Positions 1 to 7,575 of a DNA stretch of 8,322 nucleotides are shown piece by piece. Each line of letters opens with the position of its first letter. Positions within the stretch are counted from its first letter, which is position 1. A program made the translations under genes and the position numbers. The DNA comes from Flavobacteriaceae bacterium (GTDB lineage: Bacteria; Bacteroidota; Bacteroidia; Flavobacteriales; Flavobacteriaceae), in NCBI GenBank assembly GCA_023141985.1, contig JAGLKH010000221.1, positions 1 to 8,322 of the forward strand, read 5' to 3'. Below the pieces are notes generated by a model. The model made no database searches and had not been told where the DNA came from. It saw nothing but the letters and a program-made list of their open reading frames with translations.

Positions 1-54
1 GCAATTTGTAATGGTGGTGGTGGTGCATCTGCAATAGTTTTAGAACGTAACTAA
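1..54 (+). CDS. Thiolase (acetyl-CoA acyltransferase), C-terminal end only
   Basis: Only the last 17 residues are in the window, in frame 1, ending at TAA 52-54. They read AICNGGGGASAIVLERN. The C-x-G-G-G-G segment followed by a short hydrophobic strand and a terminal E-R is the C-terminal signature of thiolases. Its cysteine is the second catalytic cysteine, which acts as the base in acyl transfer to CoA in beta-oxidation or acetoacetyl-CoA synthesis. The gene is cut by the left window edge, so biosynthetic and degradative types cannot be told apart and no symbol is given. The next gene starts 10 bases downstream on the same strand, so the two are probably co-transcribed. Confidence 0.8.
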   Translation, partial: AICNGGGGASAIVLERN

Positions 55-64
55 TCTTTCATTA

Positions 65-814
65 ATGATATACGGAATCTGTAATTTAAGCATTGTCCCT
101 TTAAGATTAGATGCTTCTGATACCAGCGAACTCCTTTCACAAGTTTTATATGGTGAATTATTTAAGGTTTTAGAACAACGGAAAAAATGGAGTAGAATTC
201 GTTTAGCATTTGACAATTATGAAGGTTGGATTGATAACAACCAATATATAGAAATTTCAGAAGAACAATATAATACTATTTACGCTTCAGAAGAACAATA
301 CACAACCGATCTCGTTGAGTTTATTCAATGTAAAAATGATAAGTTAAAACCAGTTGTTTTAGGGTCATCTTTGAGAGGTTTATCGATTTTAGAACATTCT
401 TATGATGGGCATTCAACTACTGGAATAAATGTTAAAGAAGACATTGTCAACAGCGCTTTTTTATATTTAAACTCACCCTATCTTTGGGGTGGTAAAACTC
501 CTTTTGGTATAGATTGTGCAGGGTTTACTCAAATGGTTTATAAGCTTAATGGCTATAAACTATTAAGAGAAGTATCACAACAATCAAATCAAGGCGAAGC
601 CTTAAGTTTTATTGAGGAAAGTGAGCCTGGAGATTTAGCTTTTTTTGATGATTCAGAAGGTAATATTGTTCATGTTGGAATTATTATGAAAAATAATTAT
701 ATAATTCATGCCCATGGAAAAGTAAGAATTGACCGATTAGATCATTCCGGGATTTTTAATGTTGAAATTAATGAGCATACTCATAAACTAAGAGTTATTA
801 AAAAAATTATATAA
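65..814 (+). CDS. NlpC/P60 (C40) cysteine peptidase with N-terminal SH3-like region, probably a cytoplasmic muropeptide peptidase
   Basis: This 249-residue protein has two parts. Residues 1-63 look like a bacterial SH3 domain (VPLRLDASDTSELLSQVLYGE, then a W-x-R-I-R and Y-E-G-W-I core), and 64-125 may be a second, diverged SH3-like segment. Residues 125-249 are an NlpC/P60 domain, with W141-G-G, the nucleophile Cys151 in GIDCAGFTQMVYKLNG, His203 in IVHVGII and His215 in IIHAHG as the expected Cys-His-His triad. C40 enzymes of this type hydrolyse the gamma-D-Glu to diamino acid bond of peptidoglycan stem peptides. No signal peptide, lipobox or membrane segment is visible from the ATG at 65. 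That start sits 10 bases after the thiolase stop and is the natural choice. The SH3-plus-NlpC layout without export signal resembles the Bacillus muropeptide-recycling enzyme YkfC. Family assignment is firm; the recycling role is inferred. A 15-base direct repeat lies in the linker. Confidence 0.88.
   Translation: MIYGICNLSIVPLRLDASDTSELLSQVLYGELFKVLEQRKKWSRIRLAFDNYEGWIDNNQYIEISEEQYNTIYASEEQYTTDLVEFIQCKNDKLKPVVLGSSLRGLSILEHSYDGHSTTGINVKEDIVNSAFLYLNSPYLWGGKTPFGIDCAGFTQMVYKLNGYKLLREVSQQSNQGEALSFIEESEPGDLAFFDDSEGNIVHVGIIMKNNYIIHAHGKVRIDRLDHSGIFNVEINEHTHKLRVIKKII
256..300 (+). repeat. Short direct repeat (15 bases, 30-base period) inside the C40 peptidase gene
   Basis: The 15-mer TTCAGAAGAACAATA occurs at 256-270 and again, identical, at 286-300, exactly 30 bases apart. 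Because 30 is a multiple of three, the protein carries SEEQY twice, ten residues apart (residues 65-69 and 75-79), in the linker after the first SH3-like domain. It looks like an in-frame micro-duplication of ten codons whose remaining part has diverged. Confidence 0.8.
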
Positions 815-841
815 AAAAACCACTTTCAAAGTGGTTTTTTT
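815..841. terminator. Probable bidirectional intrinsic terminator between the convergent C40 peptidase and TPR genes
   Basis: Directly after the peptidase stop codon, CCACTTT (820-826) is complementary to AAAGTGG (828-834). In practice CCACT/AGTGG would form a stem with a small loop. It is preceded by a run of A and followed by a run of seven T (835-841), so the A-run can also pair with the T-run. The symmetry gives a U-tract on either strand, which fits its place between two converging genes ending at 814 (plus) and 865 (minus). Confidence 0.82.
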
Positions 842-864
842 ATAAATTACATATATAGTATCAA

Positions 865-2142
865 TTAATTTTTGCTTTCTAATTCTTCAACTTTAGCTTT
901 CATTGCTTTGTAATTTGGCATATCATCTATAGCACTATATATATTCATTAAAGTTTTTGCAGCACTTAGATTATTAGGTTCCAGTTCTAATGTAGAAGAT
1001 AAATATGGTATAGCATCTTTATAGAGTTGTTGTCTGCTATTTTTTAATTCATCATATTTTAAATCATCTGCAGCAGAGCTTCCTAATGCATTCATTTCAT
1101 CAATAATCTTTTGCTCTTGGCTTAAAAGTAATGCAGCCATATTCATTTTTGCCTTAGTATATTTTGGGTCTAAATCAATTGCCATATTATAATATTTTTT
1201 TGCTGTTTCAACATCATCATCATCTGCAGCCATTACACCTAAATTAAATACTAAATCTACATTATTTGGTTCAATTCTTAGAGCTTCAGCAATAAGTTCT
1301 TTATACTTTTCTTTATCTCCAATTTTGTATCTGATATTTGCTTCCGAAACTAATAAATTAAAATCGTTAGGACTTATTGCTTTTGCTTTTTCTATAGCTT
1401 CAATCGCTTTATCATTATCCCCAAGTTCTACATAAATTAAAGCAATATTTTTTGCTATCTCACCAACTTTAGATTTGGTTTTAACATCTCTGACATCTTT
1501 ATGAGATCCCCCTTGAATGGAAAAGCTTCTTAGCTGTTTGTTTTGAAACGATTGCTCTTTACCGGTTTCAACATCTGTAGCATAATATTCCATTGTAATT
1601 CCTGTATATCCAAGAGCCATTAACTCATCATATATTTTTAAAGCGGTATCATATTTCTTCCCTAAGACAGCTACGGAAGCTGAATTATATAAATACAGAG
1701 TATCTGAAGTTGACACTCTATATGCTCTCTCAAAATTGGCAGATGCTACAATATAATTCTTTTGTTCGTAAGCATCACTTGCTTTTTTAATAAAAGCATT
1801 GCCCATATTTAATTTTATTTCACTTGCTTGGGCTGTATACGTCTTTTTTCCAGATTTTTCTTCAACTTCTTTAAGCATTTTAAAACTATTTAAAGCTTCC
1901 GATATATCTAAATCATTCCCAGTTCCATTAGCATATAATGCCTGTCCTTTTAAAAAATAAAATTTAGCTTTTGTCTTTTCATCCATTGCAGACATTAGTG
2001 CTTCTGCACTTTGTAAAGCTGCTTTTGCATCAGCAAAATTGTTACTTTTAATAGCTTTTTCAGCTGTTTTAATTTCTTTTTTTTGAGCAAAAGAAAATAG
2101 GCAAAGCATTAAAGCTAAACTTAATACAATATATTTTTTCAT
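865..2142 (-). CDS. Secreted tetratricopeptide-repeat (TPR) protein downstream of gyrA
   Basis: From the ATG at 2142 the protein has 425 residues. An in-frame GTG at 2151 would add three residues, but the ATG puts a textbook signal peptide at the terminus: MKK, a hydrophobic stretch at about 5-18, and a likely signal peptidase I site before Gln20 (SFA|Q). The Cys14 context is not a good lipobox. The mature part is helical with TPR-like units at about 114-147, 148-181, 229-262, 263-296, 297-330 and a last pair in about 368-425. The clearest are ALIYVELGDNDKAIEAIEKA and the unit ending in AIDLDPKY. TPRs are protein-binding scaffolds, so a periplasmic or envelope adaptor role is plausible, but no catalytic motif is seen and the partner is unknown. 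It starts 18 bases after the gyrA stop, so it is probably transcribed with gyrA. The terminator at 815-841 would end that transcript. Confidence 0.87.
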   Translation of the reverse strand: MKKYIVLSLALMLCLFSFAQKKEIKTAEKAIKSNNFADAKAALQSAEALMSAMDEKTKAKFYFLKGQALYANGTGNDLDISEALNSFKMLKEVEEKSGKKTYTAQASEIKLNMGNAFIKKASDAYEQKNYIVASANFERAYRVSTSDTLYLYNSASVAVLGKKYDTALKIYDELMALGYTGITMEYYATDVETGKEQSFQNKQLRSFSIQGGSHKDVRDVKTKSKVGEIAKNIALIYVELGDNDKAIEAIEKAKAISPNDFNLLVSEANIRYKIGDKEKYKELIAEALRIEPNNVDLVFNLGVMAADDDDVETAKKYYNMAIDLDPKYTKAKMNMAALLLSQEQKIIDEMNALGSSAADDLKYDELKNSRQQLYKDAIPYLSSTLELEPNNLSAAKTLMNIYSAIDDMPNYKAMKAKVEELESKN

Positions 2143-2160
2143 TTTAGTCACGTTTAATTA

Positions 2161-4698
2161 TTAGTTTTCATTATTATTATCATCTTGAGTTTTATCAAGA
2201 GTTGTGCCATCATTTTCATTAGATTCGTTTTCATCGTTTTCAATAGCCTCAACATCATCTTCATCATGCATTACTTTTGCTACGGCTGCAATTGAATCAT
2301 TATTCTTTAAGTTAATAAGTTTTACGCCTTGTGTAGCCCTTCCCATTACTCTTAAACCTTTAACAGCCATTCGTATTGCTATGCCGGATTTATTAATGAT
2401 CATTAAATCATCACTATCTAATACATTTTTAATAGCAACTAAATTACCTGTTTTTTCTGTAATAGAAATAGTTTTTACACCTTTACCTCCACGATTAGTA
2501 ATTCTATAATCTTCTAAACTGGAGCGTTTACCAAATCCGTTTTCGGAAACTACGAGTATATCACTTTCCATATCGTTTACAGAAACCATGCCTATAACTT
2601 CATCATTTTCATTAGCTAATCTAATACCTCTAACTCCTGAAGCATTTCTTCCCATTGGTCTAGTTTTGGCTTCTTCAAACCGAATCGCTTTACCCGATTT
2701 TAAAGCTAACATTACTTGACTTTCGCCAGTAGTAAGTTTTGCCTCTAATAACTCATCGTTTTCTCTAATAGTAATTGCATTAATACCGTTAGTTCTTGGC
2801 CTTGAATATTGTTCTAAAGATGTTTTCTTAACCTGTCCCTTTTTTGTAGCCATAATTACATAATGACTATTAATGTATTCTTGGTCTTTAAGATCTTGAG
2901 TACAAATAAATGCTTTTACTTTATCGTCTTGCTCAATATTAATTAAGTTTTGGAATGCTCTCCCTTTAGAGGTTTTACTTCCCTCAGGAATTTCGTAAAC
3001 CCGCATCCAAAAACATTTTCCTTTTTGAGTAAAGAACAACATATATTGATGGTTTGTGCCAACAAACAAATGTTCTAAGAAATCTTCGCTTCTTGTTGTA
3101 GAAGCTTTTTGCCCTACACCTCCTCTATGTTGGGTTTTATATTCTGTAAGCGAGGTTCTCTTAATATAGCCCGCATGAGAAATTGTAATAACAACTTTCT
3201 CATCTGGTATCATGTCTTCAATAGATAAATCGCCACCAGCATATTCAATTATTGAACGGCGCTCATCTCCATATTTGTCCTTAACTTGAACAAGTTCATC
3301 TTTAATGATAGTCATACGACGTTCTTTTTTATCAAGAATGTCTTTTAAATCTTCAATAGTAACCAAAAGGGCATCATATTCAGCTCTTAACTTATCTTGC
3401 TCTAATCCGGTTAACTGGCGTAAACGCATTTCTACAATCGCCTTGGCCTGAACTTCGCTTAATTCAAACCTGTCAATTAATTTCTGTCTCGCTTCATCTG
3501 CATTTGCAGAAGAACGAATTAAAGCAATTACTTCATCTATATTATCTGAAGCAATAATTAATCCTTCTAAAATATGAGCTCTTTCTTTAGCCTTGTTCAA
3601 TTCATATTTAGTTCTACGTACAACAACTTCATGACGATGGTCGACAAAATGATGAATCATGTCTTTTAGATTCAACATTTGTGGCCTTCCATTAACCAAT
3701 GCAATATTATTAACACTGAACGATGATTGCAATGCCGTATATTTATAAAGCTTATTAAGTACAATATTTGGTATGGCGTCTCTCTTTAATACATAAACTA
3801 TGCGCATTCCGTTCCTGTCGGATTCGTCACGAATTGTAGAAATACCTTCAAGCTTTTTATCATTAACAATATCAGCAGTTTTTTTAATCATATCTGCCTT
3901 ATTAACTTGATAAGGGATTTCGGTAACAATAATACATTCTCGTCCCTGTACTTCTTCAATAACGGCTTTACCTCGCATCACAATACGACCGCGTCCTGTT
4001 TTAAAAGCATCTCTAACTCCATCATATCCATAAATAATTCCTCCGGTTGGAAAATCTGGAGCCTTAACATGAGTAATAAGCTCATCAATCTCAATATCGT
4101 TATTTTCTATATATGCAATTATACCATCAACAACTTCCGACAAATTATGTGGTGGCATATTGGTTGCCATACCAACAGCAATACCTGACGCACCATTAAC
4201 CAAAAGTCCGGGAATACGTGTCGGTAAAACAGTAGGCTCTTTTAATGTGTCATCAAAATTGAGTTTATGATCTACAGTATCCTTATCAATATCTGCCAAC
4301 ATATCCTCAGATATTTTACGCATACGTGCTTCTGTATAACGCATTGCTGCCGGACTATCTCCATCAATAGAACCAAAATTCCCCTGGCCATCTACTAACA
4401 TATAGCGTAAACTCCATTCTTGAGCCATACGCACCATTGCATCGTAAACCGAAGTATCACCATGAGGATGGTACTTTCCTAAAACTTCACCAACTATTCT
4501 TGCTGATTTTTTATGTGCAGTATTGGCTCTTACACCTAATTCATGCATACCATATAAAACACGTCTATGTACTGGTTTTAATCCATCTCTTACATCTGGA
4601 AGTGCACGTGACACAATGACTGACATTGAATAATCAATGTAAGCCGATTTCATTTCATCTTCAATATTAATTGGAATGAGTTTTTCTCCTTCTGTCAT
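2161..4698 (-). CDS. gyrA: DNA gyrase subunit A
   Basis: This 845-residue protein is the breakage-reunion subunit of the type IIA topoisomerase that introduces negative supercoils with GyrB. The winged-helix/tower part covers about 10-470. It holds the catalytic Tyr121 in [10 protein letters not shown], which forms the DNA phosphotyrosine link, and the quinolone region [19 protein letters not shown]. There Thr82 and Asp86 stand at the positions of E. coli Ser83 and Asp87. A coiled segment at about 430-480 is followed by the beta-pinwheel C-terminal domain, about 500-810, with repeated blade motifs. The GyrA box is QHRGGVG (523-529) rather than the E. coli QRRGGKG, and a similar NRGGKGV occurs at 735-741. 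The last 35 or so residues are an acidic, Asn-rich tail. Full length and the intact pinwheel favour GyrA over ParC. The ATG at 4698 gives the usual [16 protein letters not shown] start. It is transcribed divergently from clpC. Confidence 0.97.
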   Translation of the reverse strand: MTEGEKLIPINIEDEMKSAYIDYSMSVIVSRALPDVRDGLKPVHRRVLYGMHELGVRANTAHKKSARIVGEVLGKYHPHGDTSVYDAMVRMAQEWSLRYMLVDGQGNFGSIDGDSPAAMRYTEARMRKISEDMLADIDKDTVDHKLNFDDTLKEPTVLPTRIPGLLVNGASGIAVGMATNMPPHNLSEVVDGIIAYIENNDIEIDELITHVKAPDFPTGGIIYGYDGVRDAFKTGRGRIVMRGKAVIEEVQGRECIIVTEIPYQVNKADMIKKTADIVNDKKLEGISTIRDESDRNGMRIVYVLKRDAIPNIVLNKLYKYTALQSSFSVNNIALVNGRPQMLNLKDMIHHFVDHRHEVVVRRTKYELNKAKERAHILEGLIIASDNIDEVIALIRSSANADEARQKLIDRFELSEVQAKAIVEMRLRQLTGLEQDKLRAEYDALLVTIEDLKDILDKKERRMTIIKDELVQVKDKYGDERRSIIEYAGGDLSIEDMIPDEKVVITISHAGYIKRTSLTEYKTQHRGGVGQKASTTRSEDFLEHLFVGTNHQYMLFFTQKGKCFWMRVYEIPEGSKTSKGRAFQNLINIEQDDKVKAFICTQDLKDQEYINSHYVIMATKKGQVKKTSLEQYSRPRTNGINAITIRENDELLEAKLTTGESQVMLALKSGKAIRFEEAKTRPMGRNASGVRGIRLANENDEVIGMVSVNDMESDILVVSENGFGKRSSLEDYRITNRGGKGVKTISITEKTGNLVAIKNVLDSDDLMIINKSGIAIRMAVKGLRVMGRATQGVKLINLKNNDSIAAVAKVMHDEDDVEAIENDENESNENDGTTLDKTQDDNNNEN
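2164..2268 (-). other. Acidic, Asn/Asp/Glu-rich C-terminal tail of GyrA
   Basis: Residues from about 811 to 845 after the last pinwheel blade are dominated by Asp, Glu and Asn (for example [18 protein letters not shown] and a final DDNNNEN). In E. coli GyrA an acidic C-terminal tail is known to modulate DNA wrapping by the pinwheel, so a similar autoregulatory role is possible here. The coding DNA at the very end (about 2164-2182 on the plus strand) is a run of ATT-like triplets, a sequence type prone to length variation. Confidence 0.7.
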
Positions 4699-4959
4699 AA
4701 ATAATTTTATTAATTTTTTAGTAGGTTTTCAAATCGAGCTAATATAACAATTTTGTTAGTCTGCAAGCTATTTTAACTATGCTTTTTTAAGACTTTTTAT
4801 CAACAATATTTTATATGATTTTCGTTAATAAGTATGATGTTAAATATTTTGATTTTTCAACCTTTTTTTTTCATTTAGCCTCATAAATAATAATTAAGGT
4901 ATAGTTTTTGCCATTGTATACTTGTTTTTATTATTTTTAATGCAGATAAGGAATAATTT
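4699..4959. promoter_or_regulatory. Divergent gyrA/clpC spacer, expected to hold both promoters
   Basis: This 261-base, very AT-rich region lies between the starts of two essential-type genes read outward, so it must hold the promoters for both unless transcripts enter from elsewhere. I looked for the Bacteroidota promoter form (TTTG or TTG near -33 with TAnnTTTG near -7). The nearest matches are TATACTTG at 4917-4924 for clpC and TCGATTTG (minus strand, 4737-4730) for gyrA. Each has one mismatch, and neither has a well-placed -33 element. No small gene, RNA gene, CIRCE-like inverted repeat or other strong palindrome is visible. Location is firm, the exact promoters are not. Confidence 0.5.
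4948..4953 (+). promoter_or_regulatory. Possible ribosome binding site of clpC
   Basis: AAGGAA lies with its GG eight bases before the clpC ATG at 4960. It is the only purine-rich, Shine-Dalgarno-like sequence clearly placed before a start in this window. The gyrA, TPR and DksA-like genes have only A/T-rich leaders, as is usual in Bacteroidota. It supports the chosen clpC start. Confidence 0.45.
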
Positions 4960-7509
4960 ATGGATGATAATTTTTCACCAAGAGTAAAAGATGTAATTGC
5001 ATATAGCAAAGAAGAAGCATTGCGTTTAGGCCATGATTTTATTGGCACAGAACACTTAATGCTTGGGCTTTTACGCGATGGACATGGCAAAGCTATTGAT
5101 ATTTTAGGCGCTTTAGATATTGACCTGAATCACTTGAGACGAAAAGTTGAGATTTTAAGCCCGGCTAATCCGAATGTATCTATTTCTTCAAACGAAAAAA
5201 AGAACCTACATTTAACGAGACAAGCCGAACGCGCTTTAAAAACAACATTTTTAGAAGCAAAGCTATTTCAAAGTACTTCAATTAATACTGCACATTTACT
5301 ATTGTGTGTTTTAAGAAATGAAAATGACCCGACTACTAAACTTTTAAATAAGCTTAAAGTAGATTACGATAACGTAAAAGAACAATTTAAATTTATGATT
5401 GCCAACGATGATGATTATATAGAACCTACCAAGGCAGAATCTTTTTCGGATGAAGAAGCCACTCCTGAAGAAAGCTCAAAAGAAAATCTGTTTAGTCAAC
5501 CTACTACCAAAGGAACAAAAAAATCTAAAACCCCGGTTTTAGATAACTTTGGAAGAGATCTTACTGTTATGGCAGAAGAAGGCAAGCTTGATCCTGTAGT
5601 TGGCCGTGAAAAAGAAATACAACGTGTCTCACAAATTTTAAGTCGAAGAAAGAAAAATAACCCCCTTTTAATAGGAGAACCCGGAGTTGGTAAATCTGCT
5701 ATTGCCGAAGGATTGGCCATTAGAATAATTGAACGTAAAGTATCTCGCATATTATTCAATAAACGAGTTGTTACTCTAGATTTGGCGAGTTTAGTTGCCG
5801 GTACAAAATATCGTGGACAGTTTGAAGAACGCATGAAAGCTGTAATGAACGAACTTGAAAAAAATGATGACATTATTCTTTTTATTGACGAAATTCATAC
5901 CATAGTTGGTGCCGGAGGTGCTACAGGAAGTTTAGATGCATCAAATATGTTTAAACCTGCTTTAGCTCGTGGAGAAATTCAATGTATTGGTGCCACTACC
6001 CTGGATGAATACAGACAATATATTGAAAAAGATGGCGCATTAGAGCGTCGTTTTCAAAAAATTATTATAGAACCAACAACTGTTGCTGAAACTATTGAGA
6101 TTTTAAATAATATAAAAGATAAATATGAAGATCATCATAATGTAGAATATACTCCGGAAGCCATAGAAGCCTGTGTTAAACTAACAAACCGTTATATGTC
6201 GGAACGTTTTTTACCGGATAAAGCTATTGATGCTTTAGATGAGGCTGGATCTCGAGTTCATATTACAAATATTGATGTCCCACAGCAGATAATAGAACTT
6301 GAAAATCAATTAGAAGAAGTAAAGAAAACAAAAAATTCGGTTGTTAAAAAGCAAAAATACGAAGAGGCTGCAAAGCTTCGTGATGATGAAAAACGACTGG
6401 AAAAAAGCCTTGCAGAAGCACAAGCTAAATGGGAAGATGACTCTAAACTACATAAAGAAATCGTTACTGAAGAAAATGTGGCAGACGTTGTATCTATGAT
6501 GACAGGAATTCCTGTAAATCGTATCGCACAAACCGAAAGTAATAAATTGGCTAAACTTCCTGAACTCATAAAAGCGAAAGTAATAGGGCAAGATGAAGCC
6601 GTAAATAAAGTTGTTAAAGCTATTCAGCGAAATCGTGCCGGACTTAAAGATCCTGACAAGCCTATTGGATCATTTATCTTTTTGGGGCAAACAGGTGTAG
6701 GAAAAACACAATTGGCTAAAGTTTTAGCTAGAGAGTTATTCGATAGTGAAGATACACTAGTTAGAATTGATATGAGTGAGTACATGGAAAAATTTGCAAT
6801 TTCCAGGTTAATTGGTGCTCCTCCGGGTTATGTAGGATACGAAGAAGGTGGTCAGCTTACCGAAAAGATTAGACGCAGGCCTTATGCTGTTGTACTTTTA
6901 GATGAGATTGAAAAAGCGCATCCGGATGTATTCAATATGTTATTACAGGTTCTGGATGATGGCTATTTAACCGATAGTCTGGGTAGAAAGATAGATTTTA
7001 GCAATACTATAATTATTATGACCTCTAATGTTGGGTCTCGTAAACTCAAGGATTTTGGCACAGGTGTTGGTTTTGGTACTTCTGCAAAAAAATCTCAAGT
7101 TGACTCTCATGCAAAAAGTGTTATAGAAAATGCATTGAAGAAAGCTTTCGCTCCTGAATTCTTAAACAGAATTGATGATGTTGTTGTGTTTAATGTCCTT
7201 GAGAAAAAAGATATTGACAAAATTATTGATATTGAATTAGAAAAGCTTTTAGACAGAATTAAGGAATTGGGTTATACCCTGAAATTAAGTAAAAGTGCAA
7301 AAGCATTTATAGCAGAAAAGGGATTCGATCAACAATATGGCGCCAGACCTTTAAAAAGAGCTATACAAAAATATATTGAAGATGCCCTGGCCGAAGAGAT
7401 CATTAAATCTAAAATACATGAAGGAGATGTCATTAAAATGGATTTAGATAAAACAGCACAAAAAATTAAAATTAAAATTGAAAAAGCTCAGAAGCCTACT
7501 AAAACATAA
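4960..7509 (+). CDS. clpC: ClpC-type Hsp100 ATPase (ATP-dependent unfoldase of the ClpCP protease)
   Basis: This 849-residue protein unfolds substrates and feeds them to ClpP in the cytoplasm. Domains in order: two Clp N-terminal repeats (about 3-145); an acidic, Ser-rich linker (about 150-190); AAA+ module D1 with Walker A GEPGVGKS (239-246), pore loop GTKYRGQ (281-287), Walker B ILFIDE (306-311) and arginine finger in LERRF (361-365); a middle region with a UVR motif (about 464-486, KQKYEEAAKLRDDEKRLE), which marks ClpC against ClpB and ClpA; and D2 with Walker A GQTGVGKT (576-583), pore loop GYVGY (623-627), Walker B VVLLDE (644-649) and FLNRID (735-739). The VGF tripeptide (703-705) is at the place of the ClpP-docking loop. 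The short middle domain, about 100 residues, rules out ClpB. All catalytic residues are present. ATG 4960 gives the normal N-terminus. No ctsR, mcsA or mcsB, its partners in Firmicutes, lies next to it. Confidence 0.96.
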   Translation: MDDNFSPRVKDVIAYSKEEALRLGHDFIGTEHLMLGLLRDGHGKAIDILGALDIDLNHLRRKVEILSPANPNVSISSNEKKNLHLTRQAERALKTTFLEAKLFQSTSINTAHLLLCVLRNENDPTTKLLNKLKVDYDNVKEQFKFMIANDDDYIEPTKAESFSDEEATPEESSKENLFSQPTTKGTKKSKTPVLDNFGRDLTVMAEEGKLDPVVGREKEIQRVSQILSRRKKNNPLLIGEPGVGKSAIAEGLAIRIIERKVSRILFNKRVVTLDLASLVAGTKYRGQFEERMKAVMNELEKNDDIILFIDEIHTIVGAGGATGSLDASNMFKPALARGEIQCIGATTLDEYRQYIEKDGALERRFQKIIIEPTTVAETIEILNNIKDKYEDHHNVEYTPEAIEACVKLTNRYMSERFLPDKAIDALDEAGSRVHITNIDVPQQIIELENQLEEVKKTKNSVVKKQKYEEAAKLRDDEKRLEKSLAEAQAKWEDDSKLHKEIVTEENVADVVSMMTGIPVNRIAQTESNKLAKLPELIKAKVIGQDEAVNKVVKAIQRNRAGLKDPDKPIGSFIFLGQTGVGKTQLAKVLARELFDSEDTLVRIDMSEYMEKFAISRLIGAPPGYVGYEEGGQLTEKIRRRPYAVVLLDEIEKAHPDVFNMLLQVLDDGYLTDSLGRKIDFSNTIIIMTSNVGSRKLKDFGTGVGFGTSAKKSQVDSHAKSVIENALKKAFAPEFLNRIDDVVVFNVLEKKDIDKIIDIELEKLLDRIKELGYTLKLSKSAKAFIAEKGFDQQYGARPLKRAIQKYIEDALAEEIIKSKIHEGDVIKMDLDKTAQKIKIKIEKAQKPTKT

Positions 7510-7526
7510 ATATTAATTTAATCAAT

Positions 7527-7564
7527 AAAATCCTACTTTCATAGTAATGATCGTAGGATTTTTT
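7527..7564 (+). terminator. Intrinsic terminator of clpC
   Basis: AAAATCCTAC (7527-7536) and GTAGGATTTT (7553-7562) form a perfect 10-base stem ending in a T-run to 7564, starting 17 bases after the clpC stop. The 16-base interior can form a second small stem, TCAT (7539-7542) with ATGA (7547-7550) around AGTA. The hairpin lies wholly between clpC and the next gene, so it should make clpC largely monocistronic. Some read-through into the DksA-like gene, whose start is only 11 bases after the T-run, remains possible. Confidence 0.85.
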
Positions 7565-7575
7565 ATTTTAGTATT

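Noticed and set aside
2164..2182. ATT triplet run as a phase-variation tract
   Set aside because: Changes in whole triplets would only add or remove acidic or Asn residues in the GyrA tail and the run is short and imperfect, so on/off switching is not plausible.
2204..4619. Plus-strand open frames antisense to gyrA (2204-2509, 3907-4188, 4437-4619)
   Set aside because: Their translations are low-complexity (Ser/Phe- or His-rich), have no domain signal, and lie entirely opposite the well-conserved gyrA coding sequence.
4730..4924. Specific -33/-7 promoter calls for gyrA and clpC
   Set aside because: TCGATTTG (minus strand) and TATACTTG (plus strand) each match TAnnTTTG with one mismatch, but no TTG/TTTG sits at about 19-21 bases upstream, so separate promoter features are not supported.
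4881..5090. Minus-strand 69-codon frame spanning the clpC start
   Set aside because: It overlaps the clpC N-terminal domain codons and the AT-rich leader, has no clear ribosome binding site and no family resemblance.
5496..6569. Minus-strand open frames opposite clpC (5496-5873, 6306-6569)
   Set aside because: They are Ser/Phe/Arg-rich mirror frames of the conserved AAA+ and UVR coding sequence with no recognisable product.
7537..7552. Riboswitch-like structure in the clpC 3' hairpin because of its nested inner stem
   Set aside because: The inner stem is only four base pairs and the whole element is a simple hairpin plus T-run after a stop codon, best explained as a terminator.
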